64,000 nt of DNA from NCBI GenBank assembly GCA_936432065.2, contig OW386286.2:4395208-4459207 (forward strand). Reading direction: 5' to 3'. A model generated the notes under the pieces. The model did no database searches and was not told the DNA's origin. It saw only the letters and a program-made list of their open reading frames with translations. Shown here piece after piece: positions 11,740 through 23,669 of this stretch. Position numbers and translations under genes: made by a program. The stretch's first letter is position 1. Each line of letters opens with the position of its first letter. The DNA comes from Rutpela maculata (Eukaryota; Arthropoda; Insecta; Coleoptera; Cerambycidae).

Positions 11740-12573
11740 TACTTCCACGTCCAGTGGAAGTATAGTAACGACAAAAAAATTTTTAAAAATTTTTATTGTC
11801 CAAATAGGCTTAAAATGTCATGAAATGTCGAGATTTTAAGTTTGAGCGAAAAAAAAATTTCTGTCTGTCTGTCGGTCTGTCTGTCGGTCTGTCTGTCGGT
11901 CTGTCTGTCGGTCTGTCTGTCGGTCTGTCTGTCGGTCTGTCTGTCGGTCTGTCTGTCGGTCTGTCTGTCGGTCTGTCTGTCGGTCTGTCTGTCTGTCGGT
12001 CTGTCGGTCTGTCTGTAACTTTTTTTTGTGCGCACGTTTACTGTGGAACCGTTTAAGATATTGACTTGAAATTTGGTACACGTATGTACTTTAACGAGAT
12101 CTAGAACTAGATTATATTTTCATCTTGTTCCGTCGAAGGGTTGGGGGGTAAATTGGGGTAAATTTGAGGTAAATGGGTAAATCAAGCAGGTGAGAGTCCA
12201 TGAAATTGGTATTTAGTATGTACAAGAGAAGCTAAGGTCTCAAAAAAATTTTTGGCATTAACCACCCCCATTACCACCCCCACCTCCTTATTAAAGGGGA
12301 TGAAAAAAAATTGTGATTTAGTGTATGTACAGGAACCAGAAACCTCAAAATATTTTTTTACTTCATCCACCCCTCACTACCACCCCCTATCACCACCCCC
12401 ACCCCACTACCGATGTGGGGTATCGTTTTATGGGTTTTTGGGGTAGAGGATTTCAAATATTATATTATTAAACTTCCATAAACAATTATTTTCACATACA
12501 AACTTTTTTCGTTGTGAGTGACTTGGATAGAGAATCTGGATGTGGAAGTAGTGATTCCTTGGGCAGCGGTTTT
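11740..12573 (-). mobile_element. ACTTCCAC-family element, copy 4, with expanded microsatellite
   Basis: It is bounded by TTACTTCCACGTCCAGTGGAAG and CCTTGGGCAGCGGTTTTT. At about 834 bp it is the longest copy; the extra length is explained by the CTGT/CGGT array at 11862-12017. All family blocks are present and in order, suggesting a relatively recent insertion. Confidence 0.9.
11862..12017. repeat. CTGTCTGTCGGT microsatellite, about 13 units
   Basis: A 12-bp CTGTCTGTCGGT period is repeated over about 156 bp; other copies of the same element have only one to three units. The array is open in several frames on both strands, giving spurious TDRQ and LSVG repeat frames that are not genes. Confidence 0.95.
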
Positions 12574-13988
12574 TATTTATGTAGAAATAAATCAGCAATA
12601 CTTTTTCAAATATTAAATTTCTAAATTTAGAGGTGGTTTTCACTCGTTGGGGTTAAGAGTAAGTATGAGGATTATATAGAAACTGAAGATGATACCTTTT
12701 ACTATAATAATAAAAATATCATACATATGAGATCATGCCTAAATATTATATATTTTTTACCTCTAGGTACTGTACTAAAAAGTCTTTCTACGACATGAAT
12801 GGACTCAAGACGCTTACTCTTTGAGTAATTTTGGTTGTACATCAAATATCAGTTGTTATAATGTCAAAGGTCTTGAGCTTTTGTACTTTTATCATTTCCT
12901 CTAGATATTTTACTCAAATATTCATTAATGTATATTTTGGTTAAAATTCCAAGACATGTTGTTGCAAAGCCATCCAACTTGCCTTTGTCTGGTTTGCAAG
13001 AACTTCTACCACTTCTTAAGTTGTTTGATTAGATATTTATGACTTACTTAAAGTTTGTATAGTTTAAGTTTCCCTTGTAAACTTGTATAGAGTAGTATTA
13101 TAGTAATTAATCACGTATCCCATTCTTAGTAGAACTGGTAGAAGTTGAAGTCGGGCGTGGTCGAATGCGAATAAAGGGGACCCTACATGGTCACTCTAAA
13201 GAAATTAATTAGGAAATGAGAGAAATCATTATGGAATGTAGTTGTTTCTATTGCAAGGGAAAAAACTTGGTATACCTTTATAAAAAATAGAAAGCGATCA
13301 TCCAAGAGAATAAATAATAAATAGAAGGTGCCAAATAGAATCGAGTATAGCATCAGGTATGTACGAGAGATGGTTTTTCGCTTGAAAGGGGGTGAAGTGC
13401 TCATCGAACAGGTGACAATTCTTCAGATAGTTATTCGTGCCCCCATTTGAAAATATATCCCCCACTTTTATAATTTCTTCCTGTATTTTTGCAAAGTTAA
13501 TTAGACTATCAAGCTTGTTTACTTTTGAAACCGACATTGGCGCATTTCAATTACTGTTAGAAAAAGAGATCCCGCATCCTGTTGTGTTGGGATCTGTTCA
13601 TTTACAGTAAATAATGCACTCAGACACTTTCTAATCACCATCATTTGTACATAATTATACATAATTCTTATGTATAGTAGGTTCCCTATATAATTCAGCG
13701 ATATAAAAAAAGTTGCAAAAAAGCGTAAAGGACGCCGACCGCTTTTGATCAGTGTACAGCTGGCGTTAGGTTGAGCATTATACAGGACCGGACTTCAAAT
13801 ATATTTTCAGTTTCAAACAATGAATTTTTTAATTCTCGTTCATTTGTAAAGTCGACTACACAATTCTTAGGTGTGTAAAAAATGCTGGCGTCTTTGATCT
13901 TTACGCCAACGCCGAGGACGTCGACATTTTTTATACGCTTAAGAATTGTAAAATGAGTAAAAAATTAAATATCGTGTTGCAAAAAAAG
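12574..13988. other. No recognised gene
   Basis: Minus-strand frames at 13183-13404 and 13298-13537 overlap and match no family I know. The second contains no obvious motif. Sequence around 13900 (ACGCCAACGCCGAGGACGTCGAC) is locally GC-richer and borders an inverted GACGTC-type motif, meaning unknown. Confidence 0.35.
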
Positions 13989-15486
13989 ATATCGATTTTC
14001 TGAAATGTCATAAATTGTCACTTTTGATTCGTTTGTGCTGAGCCGAATTTTCGAATTTCGTCGCGCAATTTACGATCAGGTTTATCTGGAAAACTTCCTT
14101 TTTACGTCGCGACGTCATACGGCCGTCTCAATGGTGTTTTTCGAAAAATATAAACGTGTCAAGATTGCATGTTTCTGCAGTTTTTTCGGCGCCGAAATGC
14201 AAGCTGTTTTTTGCTATTTTTTCCAGATATTTCTAAAACGGTCGGAGTTAGCTCGAAATGAAAAATAAGGTCAAACGAATATTTTCCACTACGAATCTTT
14301 TGCTTCCATAAGATTTTGATTTTTTTTTTTCGTTTCGGAGGTAACTACAGAAATGTCGGCCATGTACGGCCAAAAATGGCAAATTTTATGCTTCTACAGT
14401 TGGCAACTTTCTAATCTTGGCTCCTACGACAAAAGATTACTCTAGCTAATTTAAATGGAATTAAATTTGCTAAAACACTTTTTTCTATTTTTTTGAATTC
14501 CGACAAAAATGAAGGAATTAGAGGGGGCGGGATTTGGGATTTTTCTTTTGTTTTCGGTAAAATTTCTCCATTTTGTCCATTTGTTCATTTTGTCCATTTG
14601 TCCATTTTCTCCATATTGTTAGCGTAATTAATCGGTAATTAGCTGAAATCGATCTCATATACGATGTGCACTTAATATCATGTACTACTTTGACGCTCCG
14701 TTAATCTCGGCCCTTCGAAACAGAAGTTTCTGAGAAAAATTGTTTTTTTAAGATTTACATACACTCTATAGGAAAACGTGTAATTTCCTACATTTCCTCG
14801 AATATCTCGATAATTCTCGTTTTACATACTCACAGATGACATAAAAACATACCGGAAAATAATATTCTACCGCGTCGGAAGCGTTGCCATGTCAGGTCTA
14901 CCACCCACGCAAAGTGTGGAAAAAACAAACATTTTTTACTTATATCTACAAAGCTGATTTTTTTTTGAAATAGTTTATTTAATAAGACATCTAAAAAATA
15001 CAGTCTACCGATCATCTCATGTTGCTAAATACTCGGTAGACGTAATGAAATTCAAGCACGTGACCACGGCCGCTGCGTTCCGGGCTATTGCAGTTCGCGG
15101 AGAAATTTTGCATTTTTCGCCGCGAAATATTAATCTACAAAGCTGATTTTTTGTCTACAAGCAGTTCATGTACTATTTCGATTAAAAATTACATTCTACC
15201 TCCTCTGAAAGGTAGCTAAATCTTTGGTAGACATTTCAGTAGTTATCTCCGAAATGAAAAAAAAAAAAATCAAAATTCTTATGGAAGCAAGAAATTCGTT
15301 GACGAAAATATTGGTTTGACCTTATTCTTTATTTCGAGCTTACTCCGACCGTTTTGGAGATATCGCGACGTAAAGAGGAAGTCTTCCTGATAAACCTGAT
15401 CGTAAATTGCACGGCGAAATTCGAAAATTCGGCTCGGCATGAACGAATCAAAAGTAGCATTTTGTGACATTTCAGAAAATCGATAT
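13989..15486. mobile_element. Inverted-repeat element, 1.5 kb
   Basis: The ends ATATCGATTTTCTGAAATGTCA and the inverse complement lie at 13989 and 15486. The arms cover 13989-14360 and about 15235-15486 and share CGAATTTTCGAATT and ACGATCAGGTTTATC. The left arm has about 130 extra bases. The interior has two related blocks starting ATCTACAAAGCTGATTTTTT (14947 and 15132). No transposase or clear target duplication is seen. Confidence 0.65.
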
Positions 15487-15834
15487 ATCGAAATCTAGCT
15501 TTATATATTAATTAACGCGAAAAATCTGTCGCTACCTTTCTGGCTAATACTGATAAGAAATAGAGAGAAATTACATAAAACAATTAAATCCACGTTCTTA
15601 TGCTCATTTTAGCCAAAAACTAAAACTGGCAATGAATAATTCGATATCTGAAATCAGAACTGTAAAGTAAGTATGTTTACAAAAATGTACACAATCTTCA
15701 ATCTCATGGTCTAGCAAGGACCAACGTGGAGGTATAAGCATATCCCTAGCCGGGATAGGATTGTGACAGGATTGTTAATTAGGGAGTAAGAGGTTTAAAA
15801 AAATAAATAAATAAACCAGCATTTTTCAGTTAAA
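15487..15834. other. No gene seen
   Basis: AT-rich spacer containing an (AAAT)n tract near 15797-15815 immediately before ACTTCCAC copy 5. Confidence 0.4.
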
Positions 15835-16529
15835 AAACCGCTGCCCAAGGAATCACTACTTCCACATCCAGATTCTCTATCTAAGTCACTCACAACGAAA
15901 AAACTTTGTATGTGGAAATAATTGTTTACGGAACTTTAATAATATAATATTTGAAATCCTCTACCCCAAAAACCCATAAAACGATACCCCACATCGGTAG
16001 TGGGGTGGGGGTGGTGATAGGGGGTGGTAGTGGGGGTGGATGAAGTAAAAAAATATTTTGAGGTTTCTGGTTCTTGTACATACACTAAATCACATTTTCC
16101 TTTCATCCCCTTAAATAAGGGGGTCGGGGTGGTAATGGGGGTGGCTAATGCCAAAAATTTTTTAAGACCTTAGCTTCTCTTGTATATATTATATACCATT
16201 TTTATCGACTCTTTCCTGCTTGATTTACCCAGTTACCCCATATTTACCCCAATTTACCCCCAACCCTTCGGCGGAACAACATGAAAATATAATTTAGTTC
16301 CAGATCTCGTTAAAGTACATACGTGTACCAAATTTTAAGTCAATATCTTAAACGGTTCCAGAGTAAACGTGCGCACAAAAAAAAAGTTACAGACAGACAG
16401 ACCGACAGAATTTTTTTTTTCGCTCAAACTTAAAATCTCGACGTTTCATGACATTTTAAGCCTATTTGAGCAATAAAAATTATTAATAAATTTTTTTCGT
16501 TATTATACTTCCACTGGATGTGGAAGTAA
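15835..16529 (+). mobile_element. ACTTCCAC-family element, copy 5
   Basis: A complete copy, from AAAACCGCTGCCCAAGG to the intact hairpin TACTTCCACTGGATGTGGAAGTA. The microsatellite is short (CAGACAGACAGACCGACAG). The flanks are CAGTTA / ATAACT. Confidence 0.9.
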
Positions 16530-16782
16530 TAACTAACTATTCTACAAAATAACAACGTAATAAACTTTCTTATTAAAATAACATAATAAAGTTTCAAAAT
16601 AAAAACTGAATAAAAATAAATAAATAAATAAATAGCTAAACTCAACAACACAATATAAAAAAAACATTCCTTAAAATGTTGCAAATGAAAGGTGTTTTAA
16701 ACTTAGGAGAAATAATAACACTTTTCCAAAATAAAAATAATTAACCTTATCATAATCACTAATATTACCACAGAATACAACT

Positions 16783-17540
16783 CACTCATTATCACTGCCA
16801 CTGTCACTGTCATAAATGTACCCACGGAACGTTAAAAACAGTAAAATAAATAAAATATAGAAATCTTCCCCTATTCGAATTCTTTACCATTGTCACTGTC
16901 CCCTTCCACGTTGATCATGAATTTATTTCCGCTATTTGTAAAGATTTGGCCCAGTTTTCTGTAATCATCTTCATTTTTGATTACTTCGTAAACTGATTTT
17001 TGCAAGTCGTCTTCTCGTATGTTTGAAATTTCACTGTGAATTAATTCGATGACTTTTTTGTCAAATTTAGGAAATATGTTTTTCCGACGAATCTGCCTTT
17101 TTAATTGGCCCCCAGACCAGCTCTATCGGATAAAAAATACAAAAATATGGAGGTATAGTCTTAAAACAGAGTATCCATATTACCTCGCGATGTTCTCAAC
17201 AACCTTTTTTTTTTTTTAATTGTTCTGGTACGCAATACTTCCAATAATTGCTTCTTCTTATAACATTCTTCAAAGTAGAGATCGTGATTCATCAGAAAAA
17301 TTTGTTTTTCTCCTTATTTGATGAAGTATTTGGAATTTTTTCAATTTGTCTCGAATGATAAGATGAATTATATCTATAACAATCATGCTGTTGGATTTCA
17401 AATTCGGAATTAGCGTATGCTCAAACCATTCCTCAAATGTGTTAGATTCCATATTTTTGTGTATCAACGTTGCATTCTTCCATTTTTTTCCACATAATTT
17501 CAGTCCATTTTCAACCCATAAAATATTTATTTCAACAGAA
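16783..17540 (-). pseudogene. Tc1/mariner-like (DDE_3) transposase remnant
   Basis: Read on the minus strand, 17535-17255 gives a run containing WKNATLIHKN, then FEEWFEHTLIPNLKSNSMIV and IDIIHLI. This aligns with the insect DDE_3 pattern 'NxxxFxxWfxxxLlPNLppnsvIVmDNASYH'. The conserved DN is partly lost (IDII). Further downstream, 17130-16860 gives IELVWGPIKK followed by an IREDDL and KNEDDYRKL segment, matching the 'PIELVWaqvKgyv' and 'IkiEDDYw' C-terminal blocks. An acidic SDSGSDNE end lies near 16800. Stops and frame changes interrupt it, so it is not functional. The N-terminal half and TIRs were not found. Confidence 0.65.
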
Positions 17541-18734
17541 AGATTTAATAAAGGTTTTCATTAAACTTTTGTGACGAAGAAACAGTTAGTCTAACCCTGA
17601 TAGTGCAGTAGTGAAGTTGACTACATAGTAGTCTAAAGCAAATTTCAACCAATTATATTCAGTGGGATTGGCCTACATTCTTGTTAGGAAATATGTATGA
17701 CCATTTTTTGTGATGATAATAAAAGAAGCTGAACACCTTTATGGCCTTTTTTGTAAATAAATTGAAAGTAATATGTGGTCGATACCCTTTACGGTATTTT
17801 GCGAGCTTTTCTAAATCGCTGAATTATATACGGAACCTACTATAACTATTACATTACTGTATGTAAGCGACTACTGCACGTCATTGTACATTAAACTGCC
17901 AAACAATTTAATTATTCTGCTTTACATACTGCACATACTCGATCTGACTGTCAAATAAAAGTTCTTCATAAATCCCTGCACTAAAGCTGTTCGGCTGAAA
18001 CCAAGAGTAAATTTATGGCAACATCTTACTTACGGCAATCATGAGACTGATTTTCTACATGTAAAAGGTGCATTTGTGCCATGTATTCCAACTCTAATTA
18101 ATCAATTAGATTTACAGTCAAAGTAGGTCATGGTGGACCGAAGAGGGGTTGTACTGATTGGACCATTTATATTCACTGACGTGTTCCCAAGTCTAATCAT
18201 TGAATTGCTCACAGAATATAGAGGGCCCTGGGGTGTTTATACTTAATAAATATATAACACCCAATAAATATTGTCGAACACATAATCGATAAATTCGTGC
18301 TAAATATCAGCACAACCGTGAGAAAGGAATATGCTTGCCGGAAAAATTAAATGAAAAGGTAAATCAAAGCATAGTTTAGTCACATAATTGAATTGATAAT
18401 TGTGTGCACTAGTAAAAAGAACATTTAGTGTGTCTTACTTACTAATTAAGCACTGAACTAATGCTGTTCACTAAAAGGAGAGAAGTAAGCGATAATAATC
18501 TTCCTTCTCTTATAAGCCCGCGTCTGTGTCTTTACTGTACAGTGAGGTACATACCTAGGGTAACCCTAGACTATAAACTGTATAATGACAGGATCACGCA
18601 GAAGCTCAGGGAAGATTCGTATCTTCGGTCTTAAGTCGGGAATAAGTCCAAAGGCTGCTCTCTGGACGTACACAGTTATGGTGAAACCTTCATAACATAT
18701 ACGGTACTCGTGTGGTGAAACTCCCAAGAGCGCT
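17541..18734. other. No recognised gene
   Basis: AT-rich sequence without repeats shared in the window. The stretch 18500-18720 is more GC-balanced but has no open frame of note. Confidence 0.35.
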
Positions 18735-20455
18735 CGACAATGGGCTCATTTAGCAATTTTTAAATTCATATTTCGAAAGTACACCTTGTAGATAGTAAAT
18801 GTACAAAATATTACGTTATTTTTCAACTCCATCTTCCTCAAAATAAATAATGAAAATAACGCGCGACAACGCAGTGTGACGTCACACCACTCGTCGGTCG
18901 ACCGCTCACCTGTTCCCATATTGTTTCATACGGTAAGTACGATGGACGTGCTAATTTCGTTCATATCTTTTAAGTGTTCTGTATTTTGTTATTAACATGG
19001 ATAAAAAAGGATAATAAATATTGTAGTTTCAGACTGCAAAAGTACATCAATGTCTACTCCCAACAAAATATTTACTTCATTACCAAATTATTAAAGTATT
19101 AGAAATTTGTGGTAGCAAGTTATGCTCAGGAAGAAATTTGTTAGTAACAAAGGGACGAAGTATTGTTGTGAGGATAATTTTAACGTAGGTCTAGTGTAAT
19201 AAATTGTTATTAAAAATTGTACAATAATGAGCTTAGAGGATATGGAAAATTATATGTATTATAAAATACCTTTTATTTGCATATAACCGACAGCGTTATT
19301 GCCGTAATTTTGTCTGGCTGCCTAAAAGTCAGAAAAATTCGGTAGACTTTAATAAAGTAGATATGTATCTAGTTAACCTACCTCTCTAATTTTGGCACTT
19401 ATGTAATATTTATTATTATTAAAATATTCCATAACCATAAAAATGTCTACACACGGAAAGCCTTAACGTATCAATTTTCTAGAGAACATATATTTTTATG
19501 TATAAAAAATAGCTAGAGAAGTTAAATAACGTAAAATAACATCACACCCGCACAGTGTACAATGAAAGCTCTTAAACTGAATATAAGTGCATAACTCACA
19601 GAACCAGTGGAGTGGGTAATATTCCACGCCGTTGGCCATTTCAAATATGTTACGAATTGGAAATCAAATATTAGGGTTAATATTAACGCTAGCGGACTAA
19701 TTTTTTCACTATATACTTATGTACTATAATATACTTCATTATACAACGTGTTCTACCATGATATGCGGAAAATAAATGGTGTACTAGCCTTCAGTGTGAG
19801 AAAACCCCTGCAAAATTTTAGTGAGTTCTGAGGTAATTTAGTATAATAAATTATTAGTAAATTTGGGAAGATACACTACTGTTGTTGTCTATGTCAGTAA
19901 TAAGTCGAAGAACTTGTAAAAGAGCTTATTGGAGATGTTTACATTTCCTTAATTGGCACAAAAATTGAAGTCGGCAACTGCGATCAAAGTGCCCCGCTTT
20001 TTGCTTTCGGTCGAACAATCAGGACACCGACGAGTTTAAGTAAATATCTCTTATATCTACTTGTTTTTGCAGAGTTCACTTGCAAAGGGACAATGTCTTT
20101 TCGATTTATTTCGATTTATTTCGCTATTTTTGTAGTGTGATTTGATTAAAACCAAAAAGTCACTTCTACCCTCTCCAGCTTTGCTGTCTATAGTGTCAAT
20201 CCCAAGTCTGATAAAGTGATATGGTTACCGTGTTACGCCAGACTGATTAAAGTCATTGCCGGCACACTGCTACAAAAAAATAAGGTATTTTTTTGGTATT
20301 TTATTTTTATTTTTCATTTTTAAACTCCTTTCGGTGGGGACAACTTAATGTTAAATTTTCCGCATGTCATGGTAGATCACGTTTTATACTTAATTACTTA
20401 CGGAAAATGCAAAAATAAATTATAAAGTAAATATAACTAAATGAGCCCATTAGAG
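18735..20455. mobile_element. Possible 1.7-kb TIR element
   Basis: ATGGGCTCATTTAG (18738-18751) is repeated as its inverse complement CTAAATGAGCCCAT (about 20439-20452), each next to a GAGC/GCTC motif. A second inverted pair, CTACCATGATATGCGGAAAAT near 19754 and its inverse near 20357-20377, lies inside. No coding remnant is visible. The short TIR alone is weak evidence. Confidence 0.3.
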
Positions 20456-21184
20456 CTCGCCTAAGTCAAGTTCAAAGGTTAGCTTACCTAGGAGTAACAG
20501 GAGCAGTCAGAACTCGCCCACTCACTTTTTTTAAAATAAATTTAATACAAAGAGACGGTAGACATTATGCACATTTTTTTTTCATAATTTGAAGATCTAT
20601 TTAAATAACTGGTTATCCCACAGGAGTTCCATTAAAAAAAATAGTTTCCGCTGAAAAACTAATATCGTTGAACTTAATGAAGAACAAATCGTGTTCAATG
20701 TTAGTATCTGAAGAGATAATCTTTTAAAGGTGTTTGCAGACCGATTTTTGACAATTTTGGCCAAATAGCGGACTTCTATGATTAAAAGTAAAAATTGGAA
20801 ACCTATATATTTTGAAAATCAAAACAAGCTAAAAACGTACTATTCGCCAATTTACTAAGATTTTTATGTAACTGTTACACTAGGGTGGCCCATCTCTATA
20901 GGGGGTGAATTTTTTTTGCGTATTTTTTAAGTCTCACCCCACGAAAATATACTATTATACTAGGAATAATTTATGTCAAAGTTTCAGATAATTCGGTGAA
21001 CGGTAACCCGTGCCGCATTCAGGTAGAAATTTGTAGATAAGATTTTATTATGGTAATACACTTAAATTTTACTTAAAATACAAATATCTACCTCTTTTCT
21101 CATAATGTTTTATTGGTGTAATTATTTCCTAGAAATAATTTGTTTTGGAAGTTTGGAAATATAGTGCACCTACGGTAGGTTTTT

Positions 21185-21751
21185 ATGTCAGTTTGCAATT
21201 GTGTTTTACAGTGGTGGAGGAACTTACAAAAATCGGCTAAAAGGGCTAGTGCGGGAGGTAAAGAAAAAAATTTCGTTGAAAAATTGGACGATCTTTTTGA
21301 CATTTCTCATGCAAATGCATTGGAGTTGATGAAAATAGATGAAGATGAGCAGTTTTTAATTAACCAAAGAAAAAAGGGACGTCCTGGATTTATGCATGGT
21401 ATTGATTACCAACTTGCTTCTCAAGAAAAATCAGCTGAGGAGAAATTACAGAAATTATCCGAACGAATGCAACGAAGTCAACAAGAAAAAGCTAGATTAG
21501 AGGAAACAGTCACCTGTCCATCATCAAGTAGTAATTCAGCCGACTCCAACGAAAATGAAGATGAAATAATCGAAGCCCAAGAAGAGTTGTTACAAGACCA
21601 GCCTGGCCCGTCACAGCCAAAAAAGAGGAGATTGTATGGAACATGTAACATCATCACACCAAAAATAGCCGCTGCATTTGATGCTTGCAAAATAAGCGAC
21701 AGGTATGGAAGTCCATATTTTGACGGCAGTAACAGAAGCACTAGGACATGA
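21185..21751 (+). CDS. Transposase N-terminal part (frame ends at a frameshift)
   Basis: The frame is 188 residues. Residues about 28-75 contain NFVEKLDDLFDI and NQRKKGRPG, an N-terminal block I recall from this transposase group. Residues about 80-110 (EKSAEEKLQKLSERMQRSQQ) form a charged predicted coiled coil. A Ser/Glu-rich acidic linker follows, then KKRRLYGT, a basic patch that could serve as a nuclear signal. The block IITPKIAAAFDACKISDR (to about 21702) should continue directly into the next frame; the last 15 residues here are out-of-frame. The true start is uncertain: TTTTACAG at about 21203-21210 could be a splice acceptor, which would put the first exon upstream. It is otherwise free of stops, suggesting recent activity. 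Confidence 0.65.
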   Translation: MSVCNCVLQWWRNLQKSAKRASAGGKEKNFVEKLDDLFDISHANALELMKIDEDEQFLINQRKKGRPGFMHGIDYQLASQEKSAEEKLQKLSERMQRSQQEKARLEETVTCPSSSSNSADSNENEDEIIEAQEELLQDQPGPSQPKKRRLYGTCNIITPKIAAAFDACKISDRYGSPYFDGSNRSTRT

Positions 21752-23204
21752 CACCACATCTTTGTCCATCAGCAGAACCACACTTCAGCGCTCTAGACAA
21801 CACATCCGCGAAGAAAGAGCTGAAATATTAAAAACTGCCTTCGGTAATTCTGAATTGCCGGCCCCAGTCATCCATTGGGATGGAAAACTTTTACCTTCTC
21901 TCACTGGAATGGGAAATATCGATAGACTTGCTATCTTAGTTACTAGTGGAGATATTGAACAACTACTTGGAGTACCAGCTTTGCCCAATTCAACTGGAAG
22001 AGAACAGACTGAAGCAGTTTATGATGTGCTTTGTGAATGGAATTTGGACGAAAAGGTAATAGCTTTGTGTTGTGATACAACAGCATCAAATATGGGTTAT
22101 ATAAATGGGGCAGCCACACTATTGCAACAAAAATTAGAAAGAGATATTCTATATTTTCCTTGTAGACATCATATTTTTGAAGTGGTTTTGAGAAGTGTGT
22201 TTGACACAAAAATGCCTTCCTCATCTGGTCCAAATGTGCCACTATTTAAACGTTTTAGGGAATTTTGGCCTAAAATAGATCAAAATAAACTAAAAACTGG
22301 ATTTCAGGTATCAAAAATTAAACACATTTTACAACCAGTTAAAGCCGAAATTGTAAAGTTTCTAAATGCAGCTTTAACTTTGCAACAGCCTCGTGATGAT
22401 TATAAAGAATTTTTAATGCTTTCTAAACTTTTTGTTGAAGAAGAGCCCACTCACACGACATTCTATCAACCAGGGGCATTTCGTCATGCACGTTGGATGG
22501 CCAAAGCCATTTACTGTCTAAAAATATTTTTTTTCCAACTAACTAAAAAAGAAAAAATAGGTATTGAAGATATATGTCTCTTTATTGTAAAGGTTTATGT
22601 AAAGGCCTGGTTTACAGCGTCATTTGCTAGTAAAGCACCGCTTCATGACTTAGACTTTTGTAAAGAACTCATTAATTATCAAAATATTGACAAAGAAATA
22701 TCTCAAGCCGCAAGTAGGAAAATAGTGAACCATTTGTGGAACCTTAATTCAGTAAATGTAGGCTTATCTTTCTTTGATGACGATATTTCAGTTACCACTA
22801 AAAGAGAAATGGTTAAAGCTTTGAATAGGAAAGCACCAAATCAAGAGGGTATTAAACGACTTATGATTAGTAACATTACTGACGTTGAAAACAAGGAAAT
22901 TCAGGACTTCATATGCGAGAACACTAAACAGTTTTTTCAAAAATTAGGTTTGTGTATGGAATTTTTGGAAAATTATCCAACAACATGGAGGGAAAATGAA
23001 AGTTATACCCGATGTTTCAATATTGTAAACAAAATTAAAGTTGTAAATGATGCCGCTGAGAGAGGAATCAAACTTATTACTGACTATAATGACATTTTAA
23101 CAAAAAATGAAGACCAAAAACAGTTTTTACTCCAAGTTGTAAATGATTATAAATCACAGTTTCCAAATGTAAAAAAAGAAACTCTGTCGCATGCTTTGGC
23201 CTAG
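21705..23204 (+). CDS. Transposase catalytic part, RNase-H-like, superfamily unassigned
   Basis: The frame is 499 residues, and the first Met is probably internal to the full protein. Candidate catalytic and structural motifs are WDGK (D59), CCDTTASNMG (D124), and CRHHIFE (C153, H155, H156, E159), then a helical C-terminal half with FWPKIDQN, PGAFRHARWMAKAIYCLKIF and a WFTASFASKAPLHDLDF segment. DTTASN and HH resemble the second catalytic Asp region and C/H pair of hAT-like transposases; that kinship is inference. The frame is uninterrupted to its stop, unlike every other coding remnant in this window. A single extra nucleotide near 21703 separates it from the upstream frame, leaving a 47-bp overlap. 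Codon use is AT-rich like the surroundings. Confidence 0.7.
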   Translation: MEVHILTAVTEALGHDTTSLSISRTTLQRSRQHIREERAEILKTAFGNSELPAPVIHWDGKLLPSLTGMGNIDRLAILVTSGDIEQLLGVPALPNSTGREQTEAVYDVLCEWNLDEKVIALCCDTTASNMGYINGAATLLQQKLERDILYFPCRHHIFEVVLRSVFDTKMPSSSGPNVPLFKRFREFWPKIDQNKLKTGFQVSKIKHILQPVKAEIVKFLNAALTLQQPRDDYKEFLMLSKLFVEEEPTHTTFYQPGAFRHARWMAKAIYCLKIFFFQLTKKEKIGIEDICLFIVKVYVKAWFTASFASKAPLHDLDFCKELINYQNIDKEISQAASRKIVNHLWNLNSVNVGLSFFDDDISVTTKREMVKALNRKAPNQEGIKRLMISNITDVENKEIQDFICENTKQFFQKLGLCMEFLENYPTTWRENESYTRCFNIVNKIKVVNDAAERGIKLITDYNDILTKNEDQKQFLLQVVNDYKSQFPNVKKETLSHALA

Positions 23205-23286
23205 TGCAAAAAATATTGTTTTTATTACTATATGTCTTGTAGATTTAGGATAATATTTGGTACTATGTATGAAAAAAACGTTTCAT

Positions 23287-23292
23287 AATAAA
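23287..23292 (+). promoter_or_regulatory. Candidate polyadenylation signal of the transposase
   Basis: AATAAA lies 83 bp after the stop codon at 23204 and inside the transposon's right flank, a sensible place for the 3' end of its transcript. It is AT-rich context, so chance occurrence is possible. Confidence 0.45.
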
Positions 23293-23669
23293 ATACACAA
23301 AGATAAAACGAGAGTTTTATTTCAAAAACTTCTAGTCTAGTTTTCTTAGACTACGAATTTACAGTAGTATGACACATGTTATAGTCACAACAGATAATGT
23401 CTTTGATATTTGTATGACTTGATTAGTCATTCTAAAGATAAATGTTGCTGATTAAAAAAAAACAATGCATCAACCAAAGAATGTAAATAATTCCATTTAC
23501 TTTTATTATTGCATAATAATGCATTCTGCGGCACCCCTTGCCTTCAATTTGCCTCAATAATATTTTGAGGGGACTGTTTTTTCTTCAAATGGAACCATTT
23601 GCAGGGGTGAGAAATCAAAAATTTCGATTTCGAAAAAGATGGGCCACCCTATCTTACACATTCTATAGG

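Larger units (their letters stand above)
20883..23649 (+). mobile_element. Near-complete TIR DNA transposon with transposase
   Basis: The ends GGGTGGCCCATCT (20883) and AGATGGGCCACCC (to 23649) are perfect inverted repeats flanked by TA on both sides. The 2.77-kb interior holds one transposase gene in two overlapping frames (21185-21751 and 21705-23204), followed by AATAAA at 23287. The superfamily is not certain. The protein belongs to an insect/cnidarian transposase group with WDGK, CDTTASN and CRHH motifs that loosely resembles hAT-type RNase-H catalytic cores. Only the frameshift appears to prevent expression as a single chain. Confidence 0.8.

Noticed and set aside
11862..12017. CRISPR-like regular repeats
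   Set aside because: The 12-bp units have no spacers; this is a eukaryotic microsatellite.
11793..12081. Long repetitive frames (TDRQ on one strand, LSVG on the other)
   Set aside because: They are translations of the CTGTCTGTCGGT microsatellite, open in several frames because the 12-bp period contains no stop.
14035..15470. Frames sharing SRIFEFRRAIYDQVY on opposite strands
   Set aside because: Arms of the 13989-15486 inverted repeat.
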